Positions 1 to 10,920 of a stretch of DNA of 64,000 bases are shown in pieces. Below the pieces are notes generated by a model. The model made no database searches. It was given only the letters and a program-made list of their open reading frames with translations, and was not told the origin of the DNA. The position numbers and the translations under genes were made by a program. The stretch covers positions 248,001 through 312,000 of the forward strand of contig JAPXFQ010001531.1 in the NCBI GenBank assembly GCA_028564705.1. The letters run 5' to 3'. How positions within the stretch are numbered: the stretch's first letter is position 1; the number at the start of each line of letters is the position of its first letter. This stretch comes from Apricaphanius iberus. Lineage: Eukaryota; Chordata; Actinopteri; Cyprinodontiformes; Aphaniidae.

Positions 1-108
1 TTATTTTTAGTTATTAATTTATTTTAATCAGTAATGTGTTGGATACTAGTTTGAGTGATTAAATGTTTCTTTTTCGTGTTTTGTTAATAAACTTTGTATT
101 TTTGAAAG
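1..108. repeat. End of an interspersed element also present at about 32505-32620
   Basis: Positions 1-108 and about 32505-32620 share ordered blocks: TTTTAGTNATTAATTTA, AGTANTGTGTTGG, GTTTGAGTGATT, AATAAACT.TTGTATTTT. The AATAAA followed by TTGTATTTT suggests the 3' part of an LTR or retroelement transcript unit. The class is not identified. Confidence 0.55.
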
Positions 109-135
109 TCAGGCAGGAGCCAGACTGTTAGAGAC

Positions 136-157
136 TATTATATATATATATATATAT
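136..157. repeat. (TA)n microsatellite
   Basis: An uninterrupted run of TA dinucleotides. Confidence 0.9.
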
Positions 158-388
158 CAGAAGTTAATAGGTCAGATTTTGGGTGGATTTAAATGTGGCA
201 ATCTATCCATTCTAATTATTGAACATAGAAACGTTAACGGAACAGAGAGGAAATGGATTGTTTGCATTTGGACTTGGGTAAATGTAGATACATTTAACCT
301 GATGATCTGGTTAATCTGATGCATTTGTAAATTGAGACAATGTTGCAGATGTAGACTGAAGCTAACTTGTGGATACCCAAGACCATAT

Positions 389-597
389 GAGGATCTTGAA
401 CTCACTTCTGAACTTTACTGGTAACCACTGCAGAGATTGAAGAACAGGCGTGATATGACAGTTCCTTGGTGTGTCTCTAAGTAATTTTGCTGCTGTATTT
501 TGCACTAACTGAATACAAGCAAGAAGAGACTGCAGAAGACCAACATACAGTGCATCATAATAATCTGACCTTGAACTGATGAATGCATGGGTGGTTT
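389..597 (-). mobile_element. Diverged L2-type LINE fragment (ORF2 C-terminal region)
   Basis: Plus-strand text (GGATCTTGAA, TTTACTGG, TTTTGCACTAACTGAA, CTTGAACTGATGAATGCATGG) aligns with the antisense of the L2 ORF2 end at 3640-3840, with many changes. It is an old 5'-truncated copy of the L2 group. Confidence 0.55.
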
Positions 598-609
598 ATT
601 GAGGGATAA

Positions 610-1831
610 CCATGCTAATTGCTAAAATAGGTTAGCTTAAAGTGAATTCTGTAATCATTTTGTTGTATTAAAATATTACTAAAAGCCTTTGTATACAATG
701 TATTTACTGCTCATGGCAAGGGGGCGTGGAAGAACATTTTTGAATGTCTTTCATACTTTCATTTTAAAGAGATATCAGAAACACCAGGCTGCAACTTTAT
801 CAAACCAGAAACCTCAGATAAGCAACCCCAAAATGTGGAATTTCTATCATCCTGACAATTTGCAGGAACATTATTACAATTACAATGTCTCCTGAACTTT
901 TCCAGCCCTACTATGTATCCTGCGTTTTCATGCTGCCTTTGGCTATAACTGTTTTTTTTACATAAAATAATTGTTCCAACCATTTTCTTATTACTGCTCC
1001 AGACAATATATTAATTAATTTTGTCTCTGACTTATCAAATACATAAAACGATGCCAACCTCATAAGTAGGTCAGACAACAAAAAAATAAAACCAGAAAAG
1101 ATAAGAACGCAATATATGGAGGAGCAGATAGGAAAAGAGAAAGCTGCAGATTGGATCTGTGGTAAAAAAAAAAAGAACAAAGAAAGAAAAGGGCTTATGG
1201 GAAAGGTGGAGGAGAGGGAGGGAAGAACAGTGTGTCTTTTCTCCAAGACAAAGAAAGTGAGGAAGAATGGGCAAGATAGACACTGAGAAAACAGAGCCGA
1301 CAACAGCAATGCTTCTCCTGTCTGGGCTGGGAGGTGTGAATAGAACAGGCAAGCTGGAGGAGGGTGGTGCAGAGTTGCACACTCTCGCCTTCAACACTGC
1401 AATAACAAGGGAGCGGGAGGAACTGAACGTCAGCAGAAAATCCTCCTCCACAGCTGCCCACACAGTCGCAACTCCACAGGGAATAAAGTGATTCAAATCA
1501 CAAGAGAGAGGAGCTGTCGTAAAAGGAAATGATAAATGTTCCCCTACAGTAATTTAATAGAAATAAATGTTTCTTTTGTTTCTCCATACAGAGAACTGAT
1601 AGAATGCAGCCCTGATTCACTGTGAAAGTGTTTCCTCCTGCTGGTCTGAACTGTGAGAACACAGGAGAGAACAGTCCCCAGCACATATTCAGATTCAGAT
1701 GTTTACTCACCTTAGTTCTGTTGACTTAATGAGGATGAGGTGAGATATCTAACTTGTTCTTGTTGACTGTACATTTATTTGATATTTGTGCTAATTAGGT
1801 ATAGATCAAAAGGATAGAAGGAAAAGGATGC
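610..1831. other. No recognised feature
   Basis: Mixed-composition DNA with only short open frames and no splice-bounded exon that I can recognise. A purine-rich plus strand around 1130-1270 explains the Phe/Leu/Ser-rich minus-strand frames there. Confidence 0.5.
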
Positions 1832-2250
1832 AGGGTTTGCACTTTTAGTGTTGAATAGCTCAAGCTCAGATTGGATGGAAAACATCAATGTTAAAGTCTT
1901 GGTAAAGACTTTCAACTAGACTGAGGTCTGCACTTTGACTAGGCCTTTATAACATGTAGATGTAGTTTTATTTAAAACAATTCCATTGTAGCTCTGCTTG
2001 TATGTTTCGTCTCATTGTCCTACTTGTAGATGAGTCTCTATCCCAGTTTCGAGCCTTTTGCAACCTTTAACAGGAATGCCCTGCATATAGCTCCTTTCTA
2101 TTCCTCCATCATATTTGAGAACCTTTTCTCTCCCTACAAAAGAAAAACACTTCCTACAGCATGACACTGCCACCAACATGTTTCACAATAGGAATGCTTT
2201 GTTCAAGCAGACTAAAACATTATATTTTTATTTGATTTTTGGTCTTCAAT
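1832..2250 (-). mobile_element. Tc1-like element remnant, first half (split by L2)
   Basis: Plus-strand text resembles the antisense of fish Tc1-like transposase genes: AGCTCAAGCTCAGATTGGATGG, TCATTGTCCT, CCATTGTAGCTCTG, then CTACAGCATGACACTGCCACC and ATGTTTCAC. It is heavily decayed, with no usable frame. The match continues after the L2 insertion at about 7354. Confidence 0.65.
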
Positions 2251-2767
2251 TCAATTGAATTCAGTTTATTTATATAGCGCCATTTCACAACAGATGTCAT
2301 CTCAAGGCACTTTACAAAAAGAGTTATTACAATACAATGTTTAGTGTAGAAATTACAGAACCACAGAAGATTGCGTCGTGGAATTCTCAGCAATCCCTCA
2401 TACTGAGCAAGCATGCAGCGACAGTGGGAAGGAAAAACTCCCTTTTAACAGGAAGAAACCTCCGGCAGAACCAGGCTCAGCACAAGCGGTTATCTGCCGC
2501 GACCGTCTGTGGCTTGGAGAATACATAACAGAGACACAGAAAGAGCAATAGAACTGATGCAGAAGTTTGTTGCAGGACGTGGAGAATTTTCTGTCACTGC
2601 AATGCCATCTTAGTCAGGGTCGTCAAGCAGGGCTAATCCGGAGCACCTACTATAATAGAAAACAGGTTAGTGCTTGAATTGACAGCACATCATGCAGTTG
2701 GGGAGAAGTAGGAGAGAAAGTAGGAACAGACCCTAATAATGTCCTCCAACAGCCTAAAGCAGCATAG

Positions 2768-3316
2768 CTACTAACATTAACCTGTCTCCTAGCTACTAGG
2801 AGACCTGGCTACCAACACTCTGTCTGAGTCCTCCTGAACTCAGCCCGTGGACGGTGTAGGGCCGGTAACGGCCCCCGTCATGCCGGGGTCTTCTCGGAGT
2901 CGGGTTGTTTGAGAATGCAGCCCAAAGTGGGTGGTAAACTCCATCTAAGGCTAAATACCGGCACGAGACCGATAGTCGACAACTATCTTAAGGAAAAATA
3001 GACAGAACTGAGAGGACAGAGTTGAAGAGGGCGAGAAACGTTTAAGAGATAAACGGGTGGGGTCCGCACAGTCTGCCCGGGGGATTCAACCCGGCAGGTA
3101 ATGGGCGGCCGCACTGTGCGGGAGGATCCCCTTGAGGGACCTCTCTCCGGCGCTGGCTGGCCCCCGTGGGGCGCATTTCTTCCGCGGCGGTAAGCCGCGA
3201 CCGGCTCCGGATCTTTACCTGGCTTACATTAATCTATCTCTACCTAGCTACTCTACCTCTTCCTATCTCTTCCTAACTTTTGACACTCTGCCTGACTACT
3301 AACATTAACCTGTCTC
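2768..3316. repeat. 21-bp direct repeats flanking the 28S-bearing segment
   Basis: The sequence CTACTAACATTAACCTGTCTC occurs at 2768-2788 and again at 3296-3316 with 507 bp between, including the 28S rRNA fragment. It could be a duplication made during insertion, or simply a duplicated piece of the L2 3' region. Confidence 0.75.
2838..3210 (+). rRNA. 28S rRNA fragment (5' region, D1/D2 boundary) embedded in the L2 3' region, pseudogene
   Basis: About 370 bp closely match the conserved 5' part of vertebrate 28S rRNA. Matches include CAGCCCGTGGACGGTGT, GAATGCAGCCCAAAG, GGTGGTAAACTCCATCTAAG, GCTAAATACCGGCACGAGAC, AAACGGGTGGGGTCCGC, GGGGGATTCAACCCGGC and the CCGCGGCGGTAAGCCGCGACCGG-type segment. 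Order is kept, with substitutions, short deletions and a shortened variable segment. The rRNA sense strand is plus, so it is antisense relative to the L2 element. It is not functional rRNA. Perfect 21-bp direct repeats (2768-2788 and 3296-3316) flank the segment. Confidence 0.9.
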
Positions 3317-3364
3317 TTCCTATCTACCTGTCTAACCTGACTCTAACTACCTATAAACATATCT

Positions 3365-6300
3365 CTAACTGTAAGCTTTGTCAAAGAGGAAAGTTTTTAG
3401 CCTAGTTTTAAAGATAGACAAATTGTCTGCTTCACGAACCAACCCTGGGAGCCGGTTCCATAGGAGGGGAGCCTGATAGCTGAAAGATCTGCCACCCATT
3501 CTACTTTTAGAAATCCTAGGAACTACCAGTAAACCTGCAGTCTGAGAGCGAAGGTCTCTGTTAGGAACATATGGAACAATCAGGTCTCTTATGTATGATG
3601 GAGCTAGATTATTAAGGGCTTTATATGTCAGAAGGAGGATCTTGAATTCTATTCTAGATTTTACTGGGAGCCAGTGAAGAGAAGCTAAAACAGGGGAAAT
3701 GTGATCTCTTCTTTTAATATTCATCAGAATCCTAGCAGCAGCATTTTGAACTAACTGAAGACTTTTAATTGTATTCTGTGGACTACCTGATAATAGACAG
3801 TTACAGTAATCCAGCCTTGAAGTAACAAAGGCATGGACTAGTTTTTCAGCATCATTCCTGGACAGGATGGTTCTAATTTTTGCAATATTCCTAAGGTGAA
3901 AAAAGGAAATCCTACAGACTTCTTTAATGTGAGTTCTAAATGACATATCTTGGTCAAAAATGACACCGAGGTTTTTTGCTTTATTACTGGAGGCTAATTT
4001 AATGCCGTCCAGGTGAAGGGGCTGACTAAGTAGTTTCTTTTTCAGAGCTTCTGGTCCAAAGACGACAACTTCTGTTTTATCAGAATTTAGAAGCAAGAAG
4101 TTTAGAGTCATCCAAGTTTTTATGTCTTCCAGACATGCCTGTAGTCTACCTAACTGATTGGATTCATCAGGATTTATGGATAGATATAGCTGTGTATCAT
4201 CTGCGTAACTATGGAAATTTATCCCATGCTGCCTAATTATTTTACCAATAGGAAGCATATATATAGTAAAAAGAATCGGCCCAAGCACTGAACCCTGTGG
4301 TACTCCGCAAGTAACTTTTGAGGTTGAGGAGGGTTTATCATTTACTTGAACAAACTGAAATCTGTTAGACAAATAAGATTTAAACCAGCCTAGGGCTGTT
4401 CCTATTATACCGACACGTTGAAGCCTTTCTATGAGAATATTGTGATCAACAGTGTCAAAGGCAGCACTGAGATCTAACAGGACCAGAATGGTCACCAGTC
4501 CATTGTCTGAGGCTATGAGAATATCATTAGTAACCTTCACCAGAGCTGTTTCAGTGCTGTGATGAGCTCTAAAGCCTGACTGAAACTTCTCAAACAGCTC
4601 ATTATTGTTTAAATGCTCACATATCTGGTGTGCAACTATTTTCTCAAGAATTTTAGATAAGAAGGGAAGATTAGATATCGGTCTATAGTTAATTAAGTCG
4701 TTTTGATCAAGAGAGGGTTTCTTAAGTAGAGGTTTAATTACAGCAATCTTAAACTCCTGTGGTACATATCCATTGACTAAGGATAGATTCATTATATTTA
4801 AAATTGGAGCAGCGATCAGAGGGAAAACTTCTTTTAAGAGTTTAGTTGGGATTGGGTCTAAAACGCAAGTTGAAGGTTTAGATGAAGCTAATAATTTTAG
4901 TACATCACAAAGTTCGGCTGCATTAAAGCAGTTTAAGCATATATTAGGTTCCACCATTTTTGAGGCTGCCTCATTAACTAAGGAGGAAGCAAGCATATTG
5001 GGAAGGTTCCCAATTATCTTATTCTTTATGGAGTCTATTTTATTTATAAAGAATTGCATGAAGTCGTCACTGCTTAGAGCTTGGGGAATGGTTGGCTCGA
5101 TAGAGCTATGATCCTGTGTGAGTTTGGCAACTGTATTAAAAAGAAACCTAGGATTATTTTTATTCTCCTCGATTAAAGATGAATAATATGCTGTTCTAGC
5201 TGTGTGAAGGCTCTTTTTATATAGCAATAAACTATTTTTCCATATTAAAAAGGAATCATGTAAATGCGTGGAGCGCCATTTTCTCTCTAGTTTTCTAACA
5301 TTCTGCTTTAGGGTACGTAGCTCTAAATTAAACCAGGGAGTTAATCTTCTATGGCTAGCCACCTTCCTTTTCAAGGGGGCAACTTTGTCTATTGCCAGAC
5401 GCAGGGAGGAATTAACGCTATGAACTAAAATGTCAAGTTGTGAGGGGTCACGAGTTAAATCACTGTTTTCTGTTCTGCATTTATAAACTGAGGAAATTAA
5501 AGTTGGAAGAGCTTCTTTAAAATTTGCTACAGCGTTGTCTGATAACGTTCTGGTATAATGAAGTTTTCTTTCAGGTTTGATATGATCCATTAGAGTAAGT
5601 TTAAAAGTGATAAGGAAATGATCAGACAGGATAGGGTTATGTGGAAAGACTGTTATTTCTTCACAGTCAATGCCATAAGTCAGCACAAGATCTAAAGTGT
5701 GGTGACAAGAATGTGTTGGTCCCTGCACATTTTGAGTAAAGCCTATTGAGTCTAGGATAGTGTTAAAAGCTGTATTTAGACTATCACTTTCATTATCAAC
5801 ATGAATATTGAAGTCTCCGACTATAATGACTTTATCAGTGTTTAAAACTAAGTCAGATAGAAAATCTGAAATCTGATCTAAAAATTGAGAATAAGGTCCT
5901 GGTGGACGATATAAGACCACAAACAAAAGTGGCTTTACTGCTTTGTTATGTGAATGAGGAAGGCTAAAAACTAGATGCTCAAAGGAACTGTAACTATTAT
6001 TTTTTTGGAGATTAATTAGTAAATCGGAGTGAAAGATAGTTGCTACTCCACCTCCTCGACCAGTACTTCGAGGGACACTAAAGTTTAAGTAGCTAGGGGG
6101 AGTTGACTCATTTATTGTGACATGGTCCTCTTCCTGCAACCATGTCTCTGCAAGACAAAACAAATCAATATTATTTTCACAAATTAAGTCATTTACTAAG
6201 AGTGTTTTTGAGGGGAGAGATCTTATGTTTAGTAAACCACATTTAATTGATTTGTTTTTATGTTCAGTCCGAGTTTTATTTATCTTTATGAGATTTTTAT

Positions 6301-6481
6301 ACTTTGCTCTAGTAGCATTAACTTTTAATTCATTAGTTTTGGGTAGTGGACGGGAAACTATCTCTATAGGGTAGTGGGTGGGTGGCAGTCCCTGTTCCTT
6401 GACCTGGACTCTGGGTTCCCTGATCTGGACTCTGGTTTCCCTGAGCTCGACTCTGGGTTCCCTGAGCTGGACTCTGGGTTG
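3365..6481 (-). CDS. L2 LINE ORF2: apurinic-type endonuclease and reverse transcriptase
   Basis: An uninterrupted frame of 1039 codons from just after an in-frame TGA (6482-6484) to the stop at 3365. The endonuclease region starts with a [16 protein letters not shown] motif upstream of LAETWL, and contains GDFNIHVDN and SDHFLITF. The RT shows motif A with [12 protein letters not shown], motif [11 protein letters not shown] and the catalytic YADDTQLY. The C terminus is the conserved L2 region with LHWLPV and LWNRLP. No in-frame ATG precedes the endonuclease motifs, so translation would need readthrough of the TGA, reinitiation or a non-AUG start. All catalytic motifs look intact, so this ORF2 could still supply RT activity, but ORF1 is damaged. 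Confidence 0.85.
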   Translation of the reverse strand, partial: QPRVQLREPRVELRETRVQIREPRVQVKEQGLPPTHYPIEIVSRPLPKTNELKVNATRAKYKNLIKINKTRTEHKNKSIKCGLLNIRSLPSKTLLVNDLICENNIDLFCLAETWLQEEDHVTINESTPPSYLNFSVPRSTGRGGGVATIFHSDLLINLQKNNSYSSFEHLVFSLPHSHNKAVKPLLFVVLYRPPGPYSQFLDQISDFLSDLVLNTDKVIIVGDFNIHVDNESDSLNTAFNTILDSIGFTQNVQGPTHSCHHTLDLVLTYGIDCEEITVFPHNPILSDHFLITFKLTLMDHIKPERKLHYTRTLSDNAVANFKEALPTLISSVYKCRTENSDLTRDPSQLDILVHSVNSSLRLAIDKVAPLKRKVASHRRLTPWFNLELRTLKQNVRKLERKWRSTHLHDSFLIWKNSLLLYKKSLHTARTAYYSSLIEENKNNPRFLFNTVAKLTQDHSSIEPTIPQALSSDDFMQFFINKIDSIKNKIIGNLPNMLASSLVNEAASKMVEPNICLNCFNAAELCDVLKLLASSKPSTCVLDPIPTKLLKEVFPLIAAPILNIMNLSLVNGYVPQEFKIAVIKPLLKKPSLDQNDLINYRPISNLPFLSKILEKIVAHQICEHLNNNELFEKFQSGFRAHHSTETALVKVTNDILIASDNGLVTILVLLDLSAAFDTVDHNILIERLQRVGIIGTALGWFKSYLSNRFQFVQVNDKPSSTSKVTCGVPQGSVLGPILFTIYMLPIGKIIRQHGINFHSYADDTQLYLSINPDESNQLGRLQACLEDIKTWMTLNFLLLNSDKTEVVVFGPEALKKKLLSQPLHLDGIKLASSNKAKNLGVIFDQDMSFRTHIKEVCRISFFHLRNIAKIRTILSRNDAEKLVHAFVTSRLDYCNCLLSGSPQNTIKSLQLVQNAAARILMNIKRRDHISPVLASLHWLPVKSRIEFKILLLTYKALNNLAPSYIRDLIVPYVPNRDLRSQTAGLLVVPRISKSRMGGRSFSYQAPLLWNRLPGLVREADNLSIFKTRLKTFLFDKAYS

Positions 6482-7140
6482 TCACGGCTTTGGGGAACTA
6501 GAGATAACCCTATCAATGTTCCTGGAAAGAAGCGAAGCTCCGTCCTCGGTGGGATGGATGCCGTCTCTACGTAACAGTCCAGGATAACGATCCTGCTATA
6601 CCGCCGTTTGTCCTTGGCCAAAAGCTTCAGATGGGACCTAATGTCCGCAGCCCTGGCCCCTGGAAGGCATTTGACGGTGGTCTTTCGTGTCTCAGGAGCC
6701 ACATTCCTAACTATGGAGCTGCCAATTACAAGAATCGGCCTCTCCTGCTCGGCGGGTGCGTCGCTGAGCGGGGCGAACCTATTGTTCAGAGAAAGGGGCT
6801 GGAGGTTGGCCGCGGACTGGGGTCTGGCGCTAGTCTTCCTACGAACAGTCACCCAGCTCGCCTGAGGTCCCGGCTGCACGGGAGCTGTTGAAGGACGGCT
6901 AGGTCCTGTCCTAGTTGACTCCGCGCTAGCTACTGCTGGGCCTGGCTGTTCTACAGCGCGGAGCCGGGCCTCTAGCTCAGAAACCCTCGCCTCCAAAGCT
7001 ACAAAAATGCTGCACTTATTACACCTACCAACTTCACTAAATGAGGCGGAGGAGTAACTAAACATCTGACAGAGAGAGCAGGAAAGAGGAGGAGGTGTAG
7101 AGAGAGATGGAGGGACAAGAGAGAAAGCTGCCGAAGCCAT
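6364..7140 (-). pseudogene. L2 LINE ORF1, frameshifted and internally deleted SGNH-type protein
   Basis: Starts at an ATG at 7140. The N terminus is Ser/Pro-rich with a CxxC-type region and a short coiled coil (VSELEARLRAVE), then a Pro/Thr linker and the first SGNH block with VIGSSIVRNV and PGARAADIRSHL, as in L2/CR1 ORF1 proteins. After RIVI the frame changes. The terminal SGNH block (D-G-I-H-P-T-E-D-G-A) is encoded in another frame around 6540-6590 and ends in the TGA at 6482. The middle of the esterase domain is missing, so a deletion with a frameshift has occurred. The frame as read ends in 7-residue repeats rich in N-P-E-S from a 21-bp tandem repeat. Confidence 0.7.
6407..6481. repeat. 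21-bp tandem repeat at ORF1/ORF2 junction of the L2 LINE
   Basis: Three full copies and one partial copy of a 21-bp unit (plus strand GACTCTGGGTTCCCTGAGCTG with variants) at 6407, 6428, 6449 and 6470. The unit length is a multiple of three, so it adds 7 residues per copy in every frame. Confidence 0.8.
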
Positions 7141-7353
7141 GCTAGCCGTGAAGCTAAGCTAACCAAGCGGTACCTTACCAAGCCCAAAAAAAAACAGTGA
7201 AACGCTTAAAGAGTCCCAAACCGTGAAGAAAATTAACGTTTTAATGTGTTTGTGTGTTAAAGCAACTCAGAAAAAACTTATTGACAGAGAAAGTTTGATC
7301 AGTTCAAGAGAGAGAGGAACACCGACTTGCTACAAACGAGTTAGTCACAGTCT

Positions 7354-7830
7354 TAGCTGACTTTTCATAGCTACTTCCACATTTTGGTCCCCTACCTGGC
7401 TTGTACTAAACTGTAACCTGGACTTCCTATGGCTTCCTCTAAACAACAGCTTTCATCTATTCACTCTTCCATAAAGGCCAGATTTCTGGAATGCATTAAG
7501 CTCTCATTGACATATTCTTCCACCTGATTTGTGGAACTCTGCAGCTCTTCTAGAGTTAGCATGGACCATTTAGGTGCCTCTCTGATTCTTTGTAGGTTTG
7601 TCAGTTTAGAAAATAACCTATTGCTTTTCAGGTATTTATTTGAGTAACATTGTGTAAACTATTTATTTTTTATTCCATTTCACATACACACTCTATTTTG
7701 GTCTTATCCTTCACATAAATCGCAACATACAGCAATACAGCAATGTTTGTTGTTTCAACGTCACAAAATGCTGAAATTTCACCTCAATATAGTTTAACTT
7801 GGTTTACGTACCCGGGGTTGTAAGGGGTTG
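7354..7830 (-). mobile_element. Tc1-like element remnant, second half (split by L2)
   Basis: Continues the Tc1-like match after the L2: CTTCCACAT, CTGGCTTG, CACTCTTCCATAAAGGCCAG, GGAACTCTGCAGCTC and the terminal region with TTCACATAAATC and GTCACAAAATG. Part of the internal sequence is missing. Together with 1832-2250 it shows that the L2 inserted into an existing Tc1 copy. Confidence 0.65.
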
Positions 7831-8303
7831 AAAGATCTTCTTTTAATACATCTGTAGAATATTGACTTTCTAATGACATTTTAAAATCGGAACCTCATCT
7901 GTACTCATTAAAAAAAATCCATTATTAAGTTAAAAACTGTCATGTACTAACTTTGCTTTTATTTGCTCTTTTTGAAAAAACTTTTACCGAAATTTTGGTA
8001 GAGGAAGTCATCAAACTTATTCAGCCAGAGGAGTTATATAAAAGCAGCAAACATATAGTAAGGACAGAGGGAGGGAGTGGCTGTACTTTGACGTAAAAAG
8101 AAATCAATACCCTATTAACTATGTCAGTACACTATTAATAATGTTTGCTGCAGAAATAAAGGGATTGAGTGCTTTTAAGTGGCTATCAGAAGAAATTTAT
8201 GACCTACAGTAAATTAACTGTCTTAGGTCCTGATTTATCAAAATTCCTGATAATGACCGCAAAATTGCATGCGGCGCTAAAAAATTGCACAAGTGGGTTG
8301 TGC
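7831..8303. other. No recognised gene; possible older repeat next to the TTAA MITE
   Basis: AT-rich sequence. The last 80 bp (CTGATTTATCAAAATTCC and a CCGCA...TGCGG hairpin near 8260-8277) look like the end of an unidentified repeat that the 8308-8800 element may have entered. Confidence 0.35.
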
Positions 8304-8804
8304 TTAAAGTGTAACTAAACCCCAAAACCATTTTTTTTGCTTATAAATTGTATAAAAGGGTTTTTACCAATAAAATGTTTCAGTTTAAGGGCATGTATTT
8401 GACATTTTGGTGTAAACTTGTTAAATTCCAAATTGTTTTCTCTAAAAACGTCTTAGTGATGTTGTTCATGGTCATTGTGTGGTACTGTATTTGAATTTTC
8501 TGATTGGCTGAGACTGGTACATGAGAGTTCATGCCTACGTCACAAGCTCGAACTGATACGTTGTTTGGCTGCTGCGCTCTTTACCTATGGTGGATGGCAG
8601 AGAAGAGACCTAATTTAACCTTTACCATAGGTAAATAAAGGCATCACGGAGCTCGGCAGCGGCATGCCATAGGTCACTCACGCTCATCCTCCATACTTGG
8701 CCATGCCCCTCCTTGTCTCCTGGTCCTGTCCACTTTAGTAGATTTTTTCAAATGTTGCCTGGGGGCGGGATGATACTTTTTCATGGGGTTCAGTTACACT
8801 TTAA
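8304..8804. mobile_element. MITE with terminal inverted repeats in TTAA target duplication
   Basis: TTAA at 8304-8307 and 8801-8804 flank a 493-bp element. Its termini AGTGTAACTAAACCCCA and TGGGGTTCAGTTACACT are inverted repeats with one mismatch. There is no coding capacity. A TTAA target is typical of piggyBac and Kolobok superfamilies; the superfamily is not decided. Confidence 0.75.
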
Positions 8805-9072
8805 TTTGCAGGTGATTTACTAAGATTGCGTGAGCAATTCTTAACAGGCACTATCAGCAGTATTCAAATGAGGAGTTTGCGGCCGCTAATACGAGCTGCA
8901 CCACGACTGAAGAGAGGAGGAATATGCGCATGGATTCATGATGCGTCTTTGGAATGAAAAAAAGAGGGGAGGGGATGCGACATATGTATCAAGTCTTTGT
9001 TCTTTGGCTGCTACAGATTTAATTACCATCAGGCTAGAATGTTGTGAATTATGTTTTTCGTTTGTCAGTAAC

Positions 9073-9590
9073 AAATGTAGTAAATGTTAGGAAGCACGGT
9101 GGTAGCAGCTGGTAGCACAGCTCACCTCACTTTTAGAAGGTCCCAGGTTCAATTCCTGCTGGGGACGCTGTGGGAGCTGGGGGTGTGTATCGTCCTCCAT
9201 ATCATCAGCACCCACATCTTGGGTGGGTTTGGCAAAAGGGCCTTTCTGTGTGGAGTCTCCCTGTGCTCCCTTGAGCAGCTAATGAGAGCTACTCCCACAA
9301 AAACATGCACCAGTCCTGGGCTGTACACTGCCCCCTCCTGGCTGACTGGGGCTCCTGACGGGTTGGGGAGGATCTGGCTGGAATAACCTGATCCTTCCAT
9401 GCGCTATGTCCAGCTGGGGAAACCCTGCCCCTTCAGGTGACAGAAGGGCCTGCTCACTCCTCACGCAAGAAGGAGGCTTGAGCTCAGTGCAGGCAGAGGG
9501 AGAGCAATGCCGAGGACTGGAATTAGGTAGTGACAATACATAAATAAGTATGAGGGGGTTAAAAAAAAAAAAAAAAGAAATGTAGTAAAT
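9073..9590 (+). mobile_element. tRNA-derived SINE with poly(A) tail and 13-bp TSD
   Basis: Perfect 13-bp target duplications AAATGTAGTAAAT at 9073-9085 and 9578-9590. The inserted body (9086-9577) starts with a Pol III-type head: an A-box-like TGGTAGCAGCTGG and the B box GGTTCAATTCC at about 9148-9158. It continues with a unique body and ends in a 16-base A run (9561-9576). Length is about 490 bp. The clean duplication suggests a fairly recent insertion. Confidence 0.85.
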
Positions 9591-10920
9591 CTTTACATGT
9601 GCTGCTCTCTGCTGCATGCACACATCTATTGTAGGGTTAGACTGTTTAAAAATGCAGCATGTCCAGAATATGTCGCTAAAATGTCCTTATTCCACTAATG
9701 TTGTTTAAATACATCGCAGTTTTTAATGGCCTTTGTTTAATTTCAAGTTGCAGTGGGGAAAAATGTTATCTTGAAAATATGAAAATATCTGAAATTTGTT
9801 AATTTTGTTTTTAAAACGTTATATATAATGCCAATTATCATTAAGGTATTGTATAGGATTAATACACTTTATTAATTGGACACCAGGAAGGATAACCAAT
9901 ACAGCGGAAACAAACAAAGATCCGCATGGATCAAATTACTGTTCACTCCGCGCGTCTTCACAAGTTGGAGACGTGATGAGAGTGCAGTGAATTATGATGC
10001 GCCTTAGGTTATATTGTGTGTGAATTACTTTTTTCGTTTGTCAATAATAAACTTATGTTGAATGTGGTAGCGCAAAATTAAGTCATTCTTTTCAGAAGTG
10101 CTAACACCTAAAAAGCTGGCACAAACATTTTTATGCTTAGTAAATCACACTGCACCTGGAATGCCTACTTATTTGCCTATTCTCCTCCCAATATTTTGAG
10201 TCTTCTAACAGAAACGCTCAGATTGCATATTTATTAACGGCAACAAGGGCGTCTGGCTGGACTCAAAGTCTACAACAGTTTGTAAGTAAGATGATGTAAA
10301 AAAAAAAACAGCAGCTAGGTAAGGCAGCATGAGCACTAGATGCCTGACAAAAAAGAAGAGGGGGTTGTGATGCATGGCTCTGGAAGGTCAGTAGATCCAA
10401 CACTGGCCCCCGTTAAGGACATAGATCTAATAGGACGGCTATAGGGAATCTACATTGGCTCCCCCCATCCAGATGCTGCAAATAGCGTGGTCTTTCATTG
10501 ATCAGCCATTGTGCAGCACTGTGTCACTGGAGAATTCATATTTGTACCTCACATAATTAATGCACCAATAAGTGCAATTGTTGTATAATCTGAATACGTA
10601 CTATGATATAATTCTTAAATGCAACACATTTTCATTCAGATTCTCATTTGAATTCTCAGTTCAGGCATGGTGGTGGGCTGTTGGTTGGCATTGTTAGTAA
10701 GCAGTTGTTCTATGGTCAGCGAAACCACATTAATTCCTAACATTTTTACCCAGCATTAAAGCACACTGAGTGCTGCAGGCAACACAGGTATTAAATGCTT
10801 TCGTGTGCAGCACTGTGTTTAAAGGAGAAAAGCACCCCACATAATATCTGCGATCTTCAGGCTTATAAAAAAAAACAAAAACAAAACACATGGAGAGATA
10901 ATCAAACATAAATCTGAGCC
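9591..10920. other. No recognised gene; weak direct repeat
   Basis: AT-rich DNA without a supported gene. About 9925-10070 has a weak ordered match to about 8921-9090 (CCGCATGGATC; TGTGAATTA, TTTTTCGTTTGTCA.TAA), so an unidentified repeat is probably present twice, one copy carrying the SINE. Confidence 0.35.

Larger units (their letters stand above)
2251..7353 (-). mobile_element. L2-clade LINE (Maui/L2-like), nearly full length
   Basis: A minus-strand non-LTR retrotransposon of about 5.1 kb. It has a 5' UTR (about 7141-7353), a broken ORF1 with an SGNH/esterase-type start, an intact endonuclease-RT ORF2, and a 3' region ending near 2251 in the fish L2-type tail (TTTATATAGCGCC on the plus strand at about 2269-2281). 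The element interrupts a Tc1-like sequence present on both sides (to about 2250 and from about 7354), which fixes both ends approximately. The 3' region carries an antisense 28S rRNA fragment. No clear target-site duplication was seen. Confidence 0.8.

Noticed and set aside
911..1496. Overlapping minus-strand frames rich in Phe, Leu, Ser
   Set aside because: Shadow of a purine-rich plus strand; no domain, no splice borders, three frames open at once.
4773..5111. Plus-strand 112-codon frame inside the L2
   Set aside because: Antisense shadow of ORF2.
9100..9160. tRNA gene call at the SINE head
   Set aside because: A and B boxes are present but there is no proper cloverleaf; it is a SINE promoter.
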